In this document: positions 20,291 to 31,159 of the stretch, one piece after another
How positions within the stretch are numbered: position 1 is the stretch's first letter
How the letters are laid out: every line of letters starts with the position of its first letter
Position numbers and translations under genes: made by a program
Origin: Clavaria fumosa
Lineage: Eukaryota > Basidiomycota > Agaricomycetes > Agaricales > Clavariaceae
Direction of reading: 5' to 3'
NCBI GenBank assembly: GCA_951802425.1
Contig: OX637803.1
Coordinates: 1,240,001 to 1,304,000 of the forward strand
DNA: 64,000 bases
Notes under the pieces: generated by a model
Databases searched by the model: none
Told to the model about the DNA's origin: nothing
Seen by the model: the letters and a program-made list of their open reading frames with translations, nothing else

Positions 20291-23188
20291 CCATTCCACT
20301 ATTCCTTGCAGCCCAACAAGTGAAGCATAATAAAGGGTGGAAGGGGTGGTGTCTAACTGGTTTTTCAAGTTTCTTGGCCCCTCAAGCCAAATGTGGTCCA
20401 GATTATGAAGCCTGATCCAATTCACATATTGTGTGCTGTCTGGCTGAAAAAGCATCCTCATTCGGCACTGCACATCCTGATCACTAGCAGCATTCCCAGA
20501 TTGCACATGTCTAACCCAATACTGAGCAGCATAGAAGGCTAGTGGAAAACTTTGGATAGTAGTGACATTTAAGTTATCAATGTCATTGAACTGTAGAAGG
20601 TAAGCTAGGCATGTCCTTGATATAAACAGGTGGGCTGAACTTGGGCTGAGACTGTACTTTGAAGCATTACCCATTTTAATGCGCTCTGATATCAGATACT
20701 CCTTAACAGAGAAGTGTGATAATTCAACTTGCATACTAGACTTTGCGCCTGGCCCTGATGAAGAGACATTGACCAAACTGGAGCAGATGGCTATGATATC
20801 TTGGGGGTCTTGCAGCTGGTCATCAGGGTCAAACAGAGCAGCATTCTCAGTATTAACTCCAAGTGCTGCCGTGAGCTCCTCCAGTGACATTGGACACATG
20901 GAAAAGGCAAGCCATTGCAAGATTTTCAAGACATCATTGTGATCTGTCTCATGGATGCTGAGCAGTATACGTTCATAGGTCTGGTTCAGTGTCTCTGGTA
21001 ATCCCTCCAGAGTGTTCTTGAGTGCAGTCAAGGTATGCCTGCATTTCTTCAGTTCCTCAAGTTGACATGCAACCAACAGGAACCTTGAAACATTGTCAAT
21101 GCTCTGTTTCTACTACAATAGCAATACTCACATTCCATTGGCACGCCCCTTCAGATTTTCTTCAACCAGATTTCTACCCTGCTCATTCACCCACCCCAGC
21201 CTCCTGTCATTCTTCAATTGATTGCGGAGATATGTCTGGATGTCTTGATCAATGAACTCAGAGTGGAGTTCAAGTCTGTGGGAAACCAGAGGCTTGAAAC
21301 AGGCCTCAATGTCTGCCTCCCTGCGACTAGTAACCCACAGATGCATGTTGCCAAGCTTCCAATACACGAGGGTTTCCATAAATGTCAAAACCTGATGCCG
21401 TTCTTCTGAGTTGCTACACTCATCAAGAGCATCAACAATGATATAAACACGCTTGAACAGCCGTAGCATTTCTCTAAGTGTTGAGATAAGGCTATCTTCG
21501 TGCGGCTGCTGGCCACCATCATAATTCTGAGAGTAAAGCCGAGCTAAGGGAGGTGGGACTGTTGTGCATTGATAGGAGAGCCTTGTGAGCAGTGAACAGA
21601 GGAAACTCTTGAGCTGCTGCTTTGCTCTGTCATTGAAGTCAAAGTAGAAATACCCCATTGCAACGGAGTCAATGCAGCAATCATGCTGGATATCTTCAAT
21701 AACGGTTGAGCTGCACATATCATCAGTGGGAATTCAATCCCAATCATAAGCCAGGTTTACCATAAAATGCTTTTCCCACACCCAGCTGAATGGTTGATCA
21801 GAACCTATGATCACCACGGCTGATGATCAAAGACATACGAATTCCATGAAGCCAGAAAACCGAGCCCGGCTTATCTTTCCACTCTGTATAGTCATCTCTT
21901 CTCAAAACCCACTCTCCAGTTCCACTCTGATGCACCTTACGAGCTTTGGTATGGTTGGAGGATGGGTCAGGTGCTGCCAGCCACCAACGAATCTTCGAGC
22001 GAAGTTCAGCATCTAAAAGACAGGTCAAATATCAAGTAAGAGTTAAATGCCAAATGGAGCAAACCCCTCGGTGCATCCACTGCTGCCTTGATTTCCAGTA
22101 CGGACTCCTTGACTTCTAATACAGACTCCGTGATGTTATCAAGTTTGACCCCTTGCTGTTCTGAGCCACATTGATAATACTTTAGCATAGAAACAGACGA
22201 TAGATGATAGTCCTCCTACTCACCATTGGCAACCCTCACTTCTTGATAGATAGTGTCCAGCATGTCCTTTAGAGTCTCCGCTTGATCTTGACCAGCTATA
22301 ATACAGTCAGATGTCTCAGTGATGTAAAAAGAATGTATTAAGTACATCTCATCATTGCTGCCAGTTTCCCCAGTATCTCATTGGAGACTGACAGTGTTGT
22401 AGTCGAGACCATTCGATCTTCCTGCATTGTCAACCGCTCCAGTTTAGCCATTGCCTCCTGGACATCAGTATTTTTGCCAATCAGAGACTTGAAGTAACGG
22501 CCTGACAGATCATTCAATCACACTGCAAATACAGACTCGACGGTCTCACCCAGGCGTCCCTCTCTCATCAACATTGTCGCCAACCCGACGATCAAGAGTA
22601 ATTGGGCCAGGATCTTCACAATGATCTCCTTCACTGGCCGTGAGATCTCGTGGTCAAGGTGAACTTTGACTTGGTTCAAAAAGTTATCGAGACTCTGGAA
22701 TATATCGACAATCGAGTCATAGTCCGAGCTGACATTCTTGGCCGTCTACATCGAGCGAGGATCTTCATAAAACAAACATTTTTGATTGGAGCAGCACATG
22801 GAGACACACCTGAAGCAACACTATGACGGCGGCGGATATCGCTTTTGCAGGTGGAAATGGCTAGCCGGCAAGATGTGGGTTCACGTATGAATCTATCCAA
22901 GTAGGGATTGCGCACCACGCTGATGATGGTTGCAGCTGTCTCCGAGAATGATCGTACGAGACAAAGGACGGGTTCCAAAGCATTCCGCACTCTCCTTCCC
23001 TGTTTCCGATATGCCTCAAATTCCTTCTGACGCTTATCGATCAAGGCGAGAACATCATCTGGCGAATTGGCATCCTTGAGCGTCTCCGAAAGGGTGGTGT
23101 GTGTGTCGGACTGGTATTGGTCGACGGCGGCTTTCCAAATGTCGACAAACTGGGGATCCGCCAGTTGGGGTTCTTGAGTGTCAAGCAT
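19682..23188 (-). CDS. STAND NTPase/NLR-like protein: Goodbye-NACHT-ankyrin
   Basis: Ten exons (23188-22916, 22860-22810, 22745-22550, 22501-22346, 22295-22224, 22160-22065, 22012-21839, 21785-21761, 21710-21132, 21083-19682) sum to 1007 codons plus stop. The N-terminal region (FVDIWKAAVDQYQSDTHTTL, SPDDVLALIDKRQKEF, FPPAKAISAAV) matches the fungal STAND N-terminal Goodbye domain. A KARKVHQSGTGEW block precedes the NACHT P-loop GIPGCGKSIL; Walker B is VYIIVDALDEC, and a winged-helix stretch LKILQWLAFSMCPMSLEEL follows. The C-terminus has five complete 33-residue ankyrin repeats that are nearly identical. Fungal NLRs of this plan act in non-self recognition and regulated cell death; that role here is inference. 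The ankyrin array continues past the stop in other frames. A TGA at 22518-22520 lies inside a 48-nt intron. Confidence 0.88.
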
Positions 23189-24019
23189 GAGGTACGTCGA
23201 GCAGGAGGTGTGTTGAGGAGCGACACTGTAGTGTCAAAGATAAGACCTGGCTGTACTGTACTGCAATTATGATACAAGCCAAGTATAGAAATTGTTCAGC
23301 GCCCATGATCATTGAGCAGAAGATATTCGCAAGAGGCTTGTTCTTATAGACTGCTCACAGAGCCAATAACATCACGGAGTCAGCTATGACGAGGGGGAAA
23401 GTGAGATAACACTTGTGATGGGCTCTCACTGGTTCAGACGTCAAGTCGATCCCTTCAAAACTGATGTGCACGTACATTGCGGTATTATTTGTGTACAACA
23501 GAAAATCGAGTGTTAGAACTTCGAAAGTATTTATGACTATCATCACACTGAAACACGAGTGTCCAACAAACCGTCATCCAGGATCAAGCTATCGATCAAG
23601 CGTCCAGCGATTGGGAAATGCTCTTGGGAGGGCGCAACGCGCAGCTGCGGATTTATGCATCCGACTGCGTTTGCGACGTGCGGTATTCGCATTCAACTTA
23701 ACGGGGTGCGACAGAGACGAAGAGTGGCTCGGATTCGGAGTGATCAGAATCCGCGCGACACATTTGGGAGTTGCATCCTGCGGCTCCGGTGCGACCAATT
23801 TTGACGGAGGATAGTGCGGCGTCGGAGCGGTTTCCCGCGTCTGTTTGGCGCAAGACATTTGAGCCTTCGACATGACTCCGGCCACCGGAGGTGGATGTGA
23901 TATATGAGCATCGAGCGTGACCAGCTTGTTCGAGGCGCGCGGATATGGCTGTAGTAGTCAATTACAACACTATGGAAAAGGCGACAGGGGTCACACAGCG
24001 TAATTTTGATTGGACTCCT
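23189..24019. other. Intergenic, no supported gene
   Basis: Open frames of 80-116 codons overlap each other on both strands between 23460 and 23960, but none shows a motif or splice structure. This region should contain the NLR-like gene promoter. Confidence 0.45.
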
Positions 24020-24622
24020 TCACAAGCCATGCGATAGTAACCGCGCAACTCCTGGCTCGTAGTCGTCTTTCTTCCGCTTGGACTTCATTGTCCTCGGGCT
24101 CGGGTTCACACATTCTGCTAGGGGGAAGCGTCCCGAGGGCGATAGTATGGGACCGCTAGTGTCACTCACGTCACAAAGTGTTGAGGTTTCGGTTCGAGGG
24201 ATATGGGAATAGGTGGAAGAGTAGAGGATATCAGACGGAACGCTTGTGGGAAGCCAATCTTTTGAGGAACAGTTGTGAGAGGCTCGAGCAGGGTACGCAC
24301 AAACGATCAAAGGGTCATTGTGGATTCTACCAGTGGATTCAGATCCCTCTTCGAGTCTCTTTTGTTTACGCTGAGGAACGCCTTTTTTACTTTCCTCCTC
24401 GCATCGATGACCTAGACATAACCGTCGTCTGACGTGCTCGTCCAACCGGCTTAGCAGTTCGGAATCGCCCTCGTGTGTGTTTGAACGCGTCAGGAGGTCA
24501 TCGGATAATTGTGAGCGCGAGACGAGTGTTGTGCCATGAAGGGCTTGGTGAGGAATGGACATGTTCAGTGCAGTGGCTATGCCATAGCAAAACTCCTCGA
24601 ACTCCTCTGCTAACCAGCCCAA
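24020..24622 (-). CDS. Hypothetical protein
   Basis: I do not recognise this gene. The open frame of 200 codons begins with an amphipathic helical stretch (WLAEEFEEFCYGIATALN) and has a second helix-like block (LLSRLDEHVRRRLCLG), a charged middle (EEESKKGVPQRKQKRLEEG) and a Ser/Pro-rich end. The first 80 residues look like real protein. A GTGAG donor and a CTAG acceptor near 24120-24172 suggest an intron toward the 3' end, so the C-terminal 50 residues given by the unspliced frame may be wrong. The coordinate 24622 may not be a true ATG start. It is divergent from the NOP15-like gene, about 50 bp away, which suggests a shared promoter. Confidence 0.5.
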   Translation of the reverse strand: MGWLAEEFEEFCYGIATALNMSIPHQALHGTTLVSRSQLSDDLLTRSNTHEGDSELLSRLDEHVRRRLCLGHRCEEESKKGVPQRKQKRLEEGSESTGRIHNDPLIVCAYPARASHNCSSKDWLPTSVPSDILYSSTYSHIPRTETSTLCDVSDTSGPILSPSGRFPLAECVNPSPRTMKSKRKKDDYEPGVARLLSHGL

Positions 24623-24671
24623 CCCTCATCATCGCTGTCGTCGACTCGTGGTCCATAACACGCAAAAGAAA

Positions 24672-25383
24672 ATGAGCTTTGGCGCAGGCGAAGAGGTCGT
24701 TAATCTGACCCAGCTCTCAAGAGACTCAGAAATGTCTGAAGAACCTGGGGTGATCTATCTCGGGCGAATACCGCACGGGATGTACGAGGCTCAACTGCAG
24801 TCGTACTTCACCCAATTCGGAGACGTTACACGCGTACGACTCTCGCGAAATAAAAGGGTAAGCTATTCGTTTATACTTTTACGCTCTTGTGTAATTCTTC
24901 TTGTCTTATAGACAGGCCGGTCAAAATCATACGCCTTCATCGAATTTGCCTCGAGCGATGTTGCTCGCATCGTGGCAGAAACGATGCACAATTATCTCCT
25001 TGTGGGACACATCCTCGTCTGTCACGTCATCCCAAAAGACAAAGTCCATCCAGAGCTGTGGGTGGGCGCGAATCGTCGATACCGAGTAGTACCGCTGGGG
25101 AGGATAACGAAGGCGCAGCATGACCGGGTTTGTATCCCCGCTTCATGTGTGTCAACTCATCTTGATAGGTTGCCTTCAATTATAGGTGAGAAGCAACACG
25201 GAAAAAGGCAAAGCGGAAAAACGCTTATTGAGGCGTCAGGAAAGGAAAAGGAAGAAAATGCAGGAGATTGGCATAGAGTATGACTTTGGGGCCATTGCAT
25301 ATGTAAGTTGTATCTCTCAGCGTCGTCTGTTTGAACACTAAATCTAATGGGTTGATTAGAAAAAGTCTAAGGTTGATACATGA
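24672..25383 (+). CDS. NOP15: Nop15/NIFK-like nucleolar RRM protein
   Basis: Exons 24672-24857, 24912-25127, 25186-25302 and 25360-25383 give 180 codons plus stop. A single RRM spans about residues 27-105: RNP2-like [12 protein letters not shown], then [23 protein letters not shown]1-like [11 protein letters not shown], and [20 protein letters not shown]. This order, with MHNYLL after RNP1, is diagnostic of the NIFK/Nop15 group, which acts in 60S ribosome assembly and ITS2 processing in the nucleolus. The C-terminal exon is Lys/Arg-rich ([15 protein letters not shown]), fitting RNA binding and nucleolar targeting. The first intron falls between the arginine of SRNKR and TGRS. Confidence 0.9.
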
Positions 25384-25528
25384 TAGACGTATGGGATGTA
25401 ATACTTCCTACAGCTCGTTTAGCCCAGTCTGATGTGTTGTTGCCTTACATTCCATGAGATCACGTGAGGACTCCGGCTACCTCGCGTTTGAGCGACGTCG
25501 CGCGCTGTCATCCTTAGCGTGCAAGTAA

Positions 25529-28493
25529 ATGTCTCGCAAAACGCTTTCTGTAGCCTCAACTCCGCCTCCTTCACCGCTGAGTCGAGCAGCGACGCACACG
25601 TCCATCTCCTCGACTTTCTCCTTGGGCCCGCAGCAGCTGGTGCATTCCCTCGTCGAACCGTCGCTTAACGCTGCGCTCGACCCGAGCCGTTCTATTCCGC
25701 CTACATCACCCCTGCACTCCTCGTCCCGTCGCCGCCAGCCCCAGGCCACATACAAGCCGGCGCGCCATCCACATCCGCTTGCCTCTGGCCTCCAGGACTC
25801 GGATGACGCAGACGAAGACGACGACGGGGGCGAGCGCGATGGCAGCGACTCTGAGGAGGAGGAACACGAATGGGGGATGATAGATCGCATGCGACTGTGG
25901 AGGCACGATGCCCTCATGCAGCATCTGTATGACACCGCTGCCTTCTGGGGCGACAAAATCCTGAGTTGGACGAGTAAGACTCAATCGTGCCTGCTGTTCC
26001 ATAGCCATTATTGATATTTTGGCCAGACGACCCAAACGACGCGTTCTGGCTCGCGCAAACATATTTCATGACACATCAATACTCTCGCGCCGAACGGTTG
26101 CTGACCAGGCCTTTCTCTACGACGCCACCCAAGCGATTGCCAAAATTCGCATTTCCTGGTCCGCCGCTTACGAACGGACACGCACACATGCACGGCGGTC
26201 CATCTTCGTATACCGCTTCTGGTTACAAAGGCAAGGCAAGAGACAGGCTGCCAATGGGTCCGGGCGGCATGATCGAGATCCCGGAGGATATGGTGGACGG
26301 AGTTTCCAGATTGGTCGATATGAGCGTCGCGTGCAGATACCTGGCCGCTCAATGTTTGGTCTGTTAATTCTTCTGGCTCAACTTCGACATTTCTTATGAC
26401 GCACGGCAAAACAGGTGAGGCAAGGAAATTGGTCAGAAGCGACGGAGATGTTAGGTGAGGCGAATCCGTTCAGAAATACAAGTAGGAGCGGTGCGGGAGT
26501 TGTGAATGTGGACGGCGGAATTAAGGTACACTTTCCGCCTCAAATCTCTGTCCTTTTTGACGGATGATTGATGATGTGGTAGGTGGAAGCGTCGATGTGC
26601 CACCTGCGCGGCCTTCTCATGTTGAAACTCAATCGCGGCGAAGTCGCCAAGCAATGCTTTATGGAAGCTCTCGCACTCGACGTCAAGTGCTATGATGCAT
26701 TTGAGCAACTGATCAGCGGAGAAATGATGACACCCGAAGAAGGTGCAAGTCCTTCACGGACGATGCACGACCCATCCGCTGACCTCACAGCTGGCAGAGT
26801 GGCAATTCATCCAGGGTCTTGCATACCCTTCGCAGCTGCGTTCGACACCAATCGCATCCGATACCGAAGCTCAGTCACCTGTTGCTTCCAGCTCGCAATC
26901 GCGGACAAGCCCTGAGGCAGAATTCATCCGTTTAATATATACCGCGCGTTTGAGAAAGTACCATCATTTGGAGGAACACGCTGCTGTGAGGACCAAGTTG
27001 GTCGAAGAGGTATTGACAGCTTTTCGTTGTAAACCACGTGGAGTCATTGATGATATTGCAAGTATGCTCTGGGCGATAACCCCGACGTGTTGTTTAGCTT
27101 TGCAGATGCTTTATACGCACGATCAAGATGGGCCGATTGCCTAGTCCTCACCGAGCGGTCAGTGTTTCAATTATTTACCGAGTTCTAAAGTTGATGAACT
27201 TCACCGTCTACAGAATACGCGCACTCGTGGACATTCATACCGCGACTATGCCATTACACATAGCCTGCATGTATCACCTCCCCCATCTCCATTCCAAACT
27301 TTTTCTGCTCGCCCATGAAATGGTTGAGCGTGAACCGGAAAATCCGGTTAGCTGGTACGCGGTAGGTGTATGGTATTTGGCAGGCGGGAAGTGGGGACCG
27401 GCTCGGCAATACTTCAGGTGTGTTCACGACGCGTATGCAAACGAAATAACTGACAGGTTCTTGGATTCTGAACAGCAAAACATCGCTCATGGACCCGCGA
27501 TTCGGGCCCGCGTGGGTCGCGTTCGCGCACACCTTTGCGCTAGAGGGGGAGCACGATCACGCTATCACAGCCTATTCCACTTGCGCGCGAATGTTCCCTG
27601 GGTAAGTTCATGGTGATACCCTTTACCTCTTGGCTAATCAGATCGGACTGCGCAGCTCACATCTGCCCCTTATGTTCGTGGGCATGGAGCATATTACTCT
27701 TTCAAATCACGCCCTTGCAGACGAGGCTCTTAATGCCGCGTCTAGCGTGTGCGATTCTGACTCGTTGTTGGTGAATGAGAAGGGCGTCATGGCATTCTAT
27801 CACGGAAAGTATGCCGCCCTACTTTTCCCTGACTTCGCCTTCTCATTACTCATGTCTGTGACGTCGCAGCTACGAAGAAGCCGCGCGGATGTTTAAAGAG
27901 TCAATCGAATTGGCGCAGGTGACACAGAGCTCGCAGAAGGCATGGGCCACAGTGTATATGAACCTGGGGACCGCGTATCGGAAACTTGGGTCAGGCGCAT
28001 GATTCACTTTGCCCGTCACCAACCTGTGTTTGATGTCCTTTAGACGATATCTAGATGCTAAGTCGGCTTACAGTCGGGTCCTCGAGATTGATCCTCGGAA
28101 TTCGATGACGCTCGGTTTCTTAGGGATGACACTTCATTTGCTACATGAGACAGATGCCGCCATTATCAAATATCACGAGGTTCGCGGAGCCCACTGTCAT
28201 ATCTCCTTTTCTGCCCACTTAAGTGCCAAACTGCACAGGCGCTCAGCATCGATCCGACAAATGGGCACATCATCGAGCTGCTCAACCTTGCCCTAGAGTC
28301 GAATACATTCAAGGGCGTGTCCATCCCGCCGACAACTGCTGTCCCGGAAAGCGACAACGGAGCATATGCGCAAGTTCTACGCAACGTCCATGAGAATCCG
28401 GTGATGTGGGCGCCGCCAGCATTTGGAAGGAGCAGGGAGAGGCAAGACATTGAAGTTGGAATTGAAGGTGAATCAGATATGAGCGTCAATTGA
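25529..28493 (+). CDS. CDC16: Anaphase-promoting complex TPR subunit Cdc16/Cut9 (APC6)
   Basis: Twelve exons (25529-25973, 26027-26358, 26415-26525, 26583-26742, 26798-27009, 27063-27157, 27214-27417, 27476-27601, 27656-27808, 27870-27989, 28044-28179, 28239-28493) sum to 782 codons plus stop. After a disordered Ser/Pro/acidic leader, the fold is a chain of TPR helices: [103 protein letters not shown], and the [20 protein letters not shown] block that is almost universal in Cut9. APC6 dimers scaffold the ubiquitin ligase that drives anaphase. Every intron is 47-60 nt; the acceptor at 26797 was chosen because it alone gives [14 protein letters not shown]. Confidence 0.93.
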
Positions 28494-28740
28494 CTAGGAG
28501 GTAATTGTGTCATGCCCGTGCACGGTGATAAGACGCAGCACCCTTAATTATGTTAATGAAACTGCTTTATGTGCGAAATCATCGATCAACTCGAGGCTAC
28601 TGCACGGATGAAGCAGAGAGTCAAACAGCACGTGCAGTCAGTGAGGCTCGGCACCGTACAAGCGGACTGAGAAATGCCTAAGTACACTCCTTACACCGCA
28701 CTCCCATAGGGATCTCGACTCTAAGCAGAAAACACCTAAC
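28494..28740. promoter_or_regulatory. Spacer with eIF1A promoter
   Basis: The 247 bp between CDC16 and the eIF1A start must carry the eIF1A promoter and 5' leader. No tRNA or other RNA gene is seen. Confidence 0.35.
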
Positions 28741-29409
28741 ATGCCGAAGGTCTGTTCTCAAATCCCTTTCGTGAAACAGACGCACTGACCACTGATTACG
28801 CTCCAGAATAAAGGAAAGGTACACCTTACCCGCAGCTCTTCTGGCGTTTGCGCTCACTTTGTCATCCATCTCATAGGGCGGAAAGAATCGCAGACGCGGA
28901 AAGAATGACAACGATATGGACATTAGAGAGTTGATCTTCGCAGAGGAAGGACAAGTATATGCGCAAGTGACCAAAATGTTGGGAAACGGCCGGCTTGAAG
29001 CGGATTGTTTTGACGGGGTGAAGCGGCTTGCACACATTAGAGGAAAGATGAGAAAAAAGGTACGGATTATGCGCTACGCACTCTTAACATTTGGCGTAAC
29101 GAGGGACTCATGCGCCAATGTTTGACGCCCATCTAGGTCTGGATCAGCCAAGGCGACTTCATCTTGCTCTCTCTCCGGGATTTCCAGGATGACAAGGCGG
29201 ATGTTATTGTCAAGTACACTCCTGATGAGGCCCGCGCATGTACGCCCCATCGTGTACCTGATCTTCTTCGAATCCCCTTTTCAATGTTAAAATTTCCAGT
29301 GCAAAAATACGGTGAACTACCGGAAGATGCCAAGTTTAATGAGGAGGGCCTTAGCGATAGAGAAGGGGGTGACGTGCACTTTGAGATTGCTGATGTGGAC
29401 CAAATTTAG
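28741..29409 (+). CDS. TIF11: Translation initiation factor eIF1A
   Basis: Five exons: 28741-28749 (9 nt), 28807-28818 (12 nt), 28877-29059, 29137-29239 and 29300-29409, totalling 138 codons plus stop, the usual size. The sequence is [17 protein letters not shown], followed by the OB fold: [56 protein letters not shown] and [15 protein letters not shown]. The acidic C-terminal tail is shorter than in yeast but ends in the conserved-type DVDQI. eIF1A binds the 40S A site and promotes scanning. The first two coding exons together hold only seven codons of the basic N-terminal tail, separated by introns of 57 and 58 nt. Confidence 0.95.
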
Positions 29410-29677
29410 GCGACCTTTTGTGAGCAGTATGAACCTCTCGCTTCTGGAACTAGTCTGATCTCCGAGTATACAGATGCTCATCCATGTACTGTAACAGCTC
29501 CTACGATGGTGTATCATGCATAGTTGAAGCACTGTGTTTAGACATTCTGTATCCCTAATTGCACATTTCTCGGGATTACAGAAGTCTTCATCGATAGATT
29601 GATCCGCTCTGGGCCTGTTATTATAAAGCTACACTTACACCAAACTTTGTTGCGGCCACTTCAGGTTGGGACTAGGA

Positions 29678-30631
29678 ATGCGTCTCGACGCTCTTCCTGT
29701 GGAGGTACGCGCAGTACTGCGAGAGCTCTGAAATACTTTACCCAACTGCGTCCAGCTTCTCTACGAAATCCACCTGCTCGCCGTCTCCCCTTCCTTGCCG
29801 CTAACATCCAAATATTTGTACTGCGTGTTCAAGTCGGCCTCACCTACGCTCACCGCGAAGTACATCCTAATCAGAGTCAACTACGGCCCCCTCACGTTGA
29901 CGCGTGCGCTCCGCTACCGCATCTGCTCTGAGGATGTCCTCGACGCAGTATGTCGGGTTTCAAAAGACTTCATTGATAGTGGACGAGCCGACCTCCCCCA
30001 GTGGCTCTTCCGCGATTTGGCACCGAGGGCGCAGCCGTGGACAGAGTACGATCCGCCCCTGCCGTTTCTGCGCCATCTATATAGCAAGCAGTGTTGCCGC
30101 CAGCGTCTCCGCCTCAACTCACACAGAGGGTTTGCATTAACTAAAGCGGTCTACGCCGAATTTACGCCCCTTGTGCGTTTCCTGCTCGACAAGAAGGCTT
30201 CGCCAAAGATCCATCGGGCGCTCCCTGTCATGACCGCGATCTACCGCAAAAACCTTGCCCTGGTGCGCATGCTAATAGAGCGGGACGGGGGTCGAGGTAA
30301 TCGAAAAACCACCACATCCACGCCGAAGAAGCGAAAGCTGGCGGACAGGGTTGAGGTCAATTCGGAAATGCTCAGGGAGGCGGTGAGGCTTGATGCAAGA
30401 GATATTGTGGTCTATCTTGTGGGCGAAAAGGGCTGTCAGCCTGACATGCAGGCGCTCTCGCTCCTCCTTACCAATACCCAGCACCGCCCTTCGACTTCAA
30501 GGACAAGCTCAACGATTCAAGAGAAACCACGAAGTATCCGAAGTCCGAATACCCAACACAGTCTGTCGGCCTCCAGGACAAGCTCAACCATTGCAGAGAA
30601 GCCACAAAGTCCGCGAACATCCTATGATTGA
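29678..30631 (+). CDS. F-box-like/ankyrin-type protein of unknown function
   Basis: Two exons (29678-29704 and 29756-30631) give 300 codons plus stop. The joined N-terminus MRLDALPVELLYEIHLLAVS resembles an F-box-like start (LPxELLxEI) found in a large basidiomycete family. The middle has weak ankyrin-like helices (FALTKAVYAEFTPLVRFLLD, PVMTAIYRKNLALVRMLIER, LREAVRLDARDIVVYLVGEK). A basic stretch (TPKKRKLADR) could be a nuclear signal. The last 50 residues are Ser/Thr-rich with a roughly 27-residue repeat (NTQH...TSRTSSTI), perhaps extra to the family or an unspliced tail. The function is not known; a ubiquitin-ligase adaptor role would be inference. Confidence 0.65.
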
Positions 30632-30752
30632 GCGGGAATCCCAATATCCGAGTTCATTCGAATGCAACGCCTATATGATACCATTGCGTTGCTTCCTGGG
30701 AATCTTTTATCTATGCTCGTGCGTAGTCAAGAGATGGCTCGCACGACGTTTA

Positions 30753-31092
30753 CTACTCGTCCTCGAAACCAGTCACCTTCCTCCGCGGTCTTTGTGGAAC
30801 TAGGAAAAGAGTCACTTTGCAAGCTGGGAATCAACACGGATAGTTTACGTACTAGGATACGTAGACGGAATCAACGGTGCGGGTTTCCAGCCCATACTTT
30901 TACGGATCGGTGGGATAGTCACCACCATGACGGGTCCTACACAGCCTATGAGAATAGAGAAGAAAAAGACCGGGTTTTCGTGTGCATGGCGTTGCTGCCA
31001 GTCTGTGAGACTACGCAAAGGCAGTCTAATGCAAGAAGACTGACCAATGTGCGGTATGTATTTCGAAAGGGCGAGAGCAGCGAGGCCAACAT
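30753..31092 (-). CDS. Complex I 9.5-kDa subunit (NI9M)
   Basis: Three exons (31092-31045, 30994-30853, 30799-30753) make 78 codons plus stop. The joined protein reads MLASLLSPFRNTYRTLQRHA, then HENPVFFFSILIGCVGPVMV (one transmembrane helix, about residues 24-42), VTIPPIRKSMG, IPSTYP, and the family ending PQRPRRKVTGFEDE. This is the fungal 9.5-kDa accessory subunit of NADH:ubiquinone oxidoreductase (NDUFA3-like), in the mitochondrial inner membrane. It is easily missed because the largest exon holds only 47 codons and the last 16. The start codons of this gene and the DUF155 gene are 67 bp apart on opposite strands. Confidence 0.88.
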
Positions 31093-31159
31093 TGCTGAGT
31101 GCGGTGACTGTCACGCCGCGGCGAATTCTCAGCGCGTCCTTAGCTCTTTACTGCAAGCG
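31093..31159. promoter_or_regulatory. 67-bp bidirectional promoter of two mitochondrial genes
   Basis: Only 67 bp separate the ATG of the complex I 9.5-kDa subunit (minus) from the ATG of the DUF155 protein (plus). Both 5' leaders must overlap or start inside the other gene. The interval is GC-rich (CGCCGCGGCG) and shows no TATA box. Confidence 0.7.

Noticed and set aside
22518..22520. In-frame TGA in the NLR-like gene, first read as a nonsense mutation
   Set aside because: A 48-nt intron with a GTGAGA donor (22549) and TCAG acceptor (22502) removes it and restores the conserved GRYFKSLIG join in phase.
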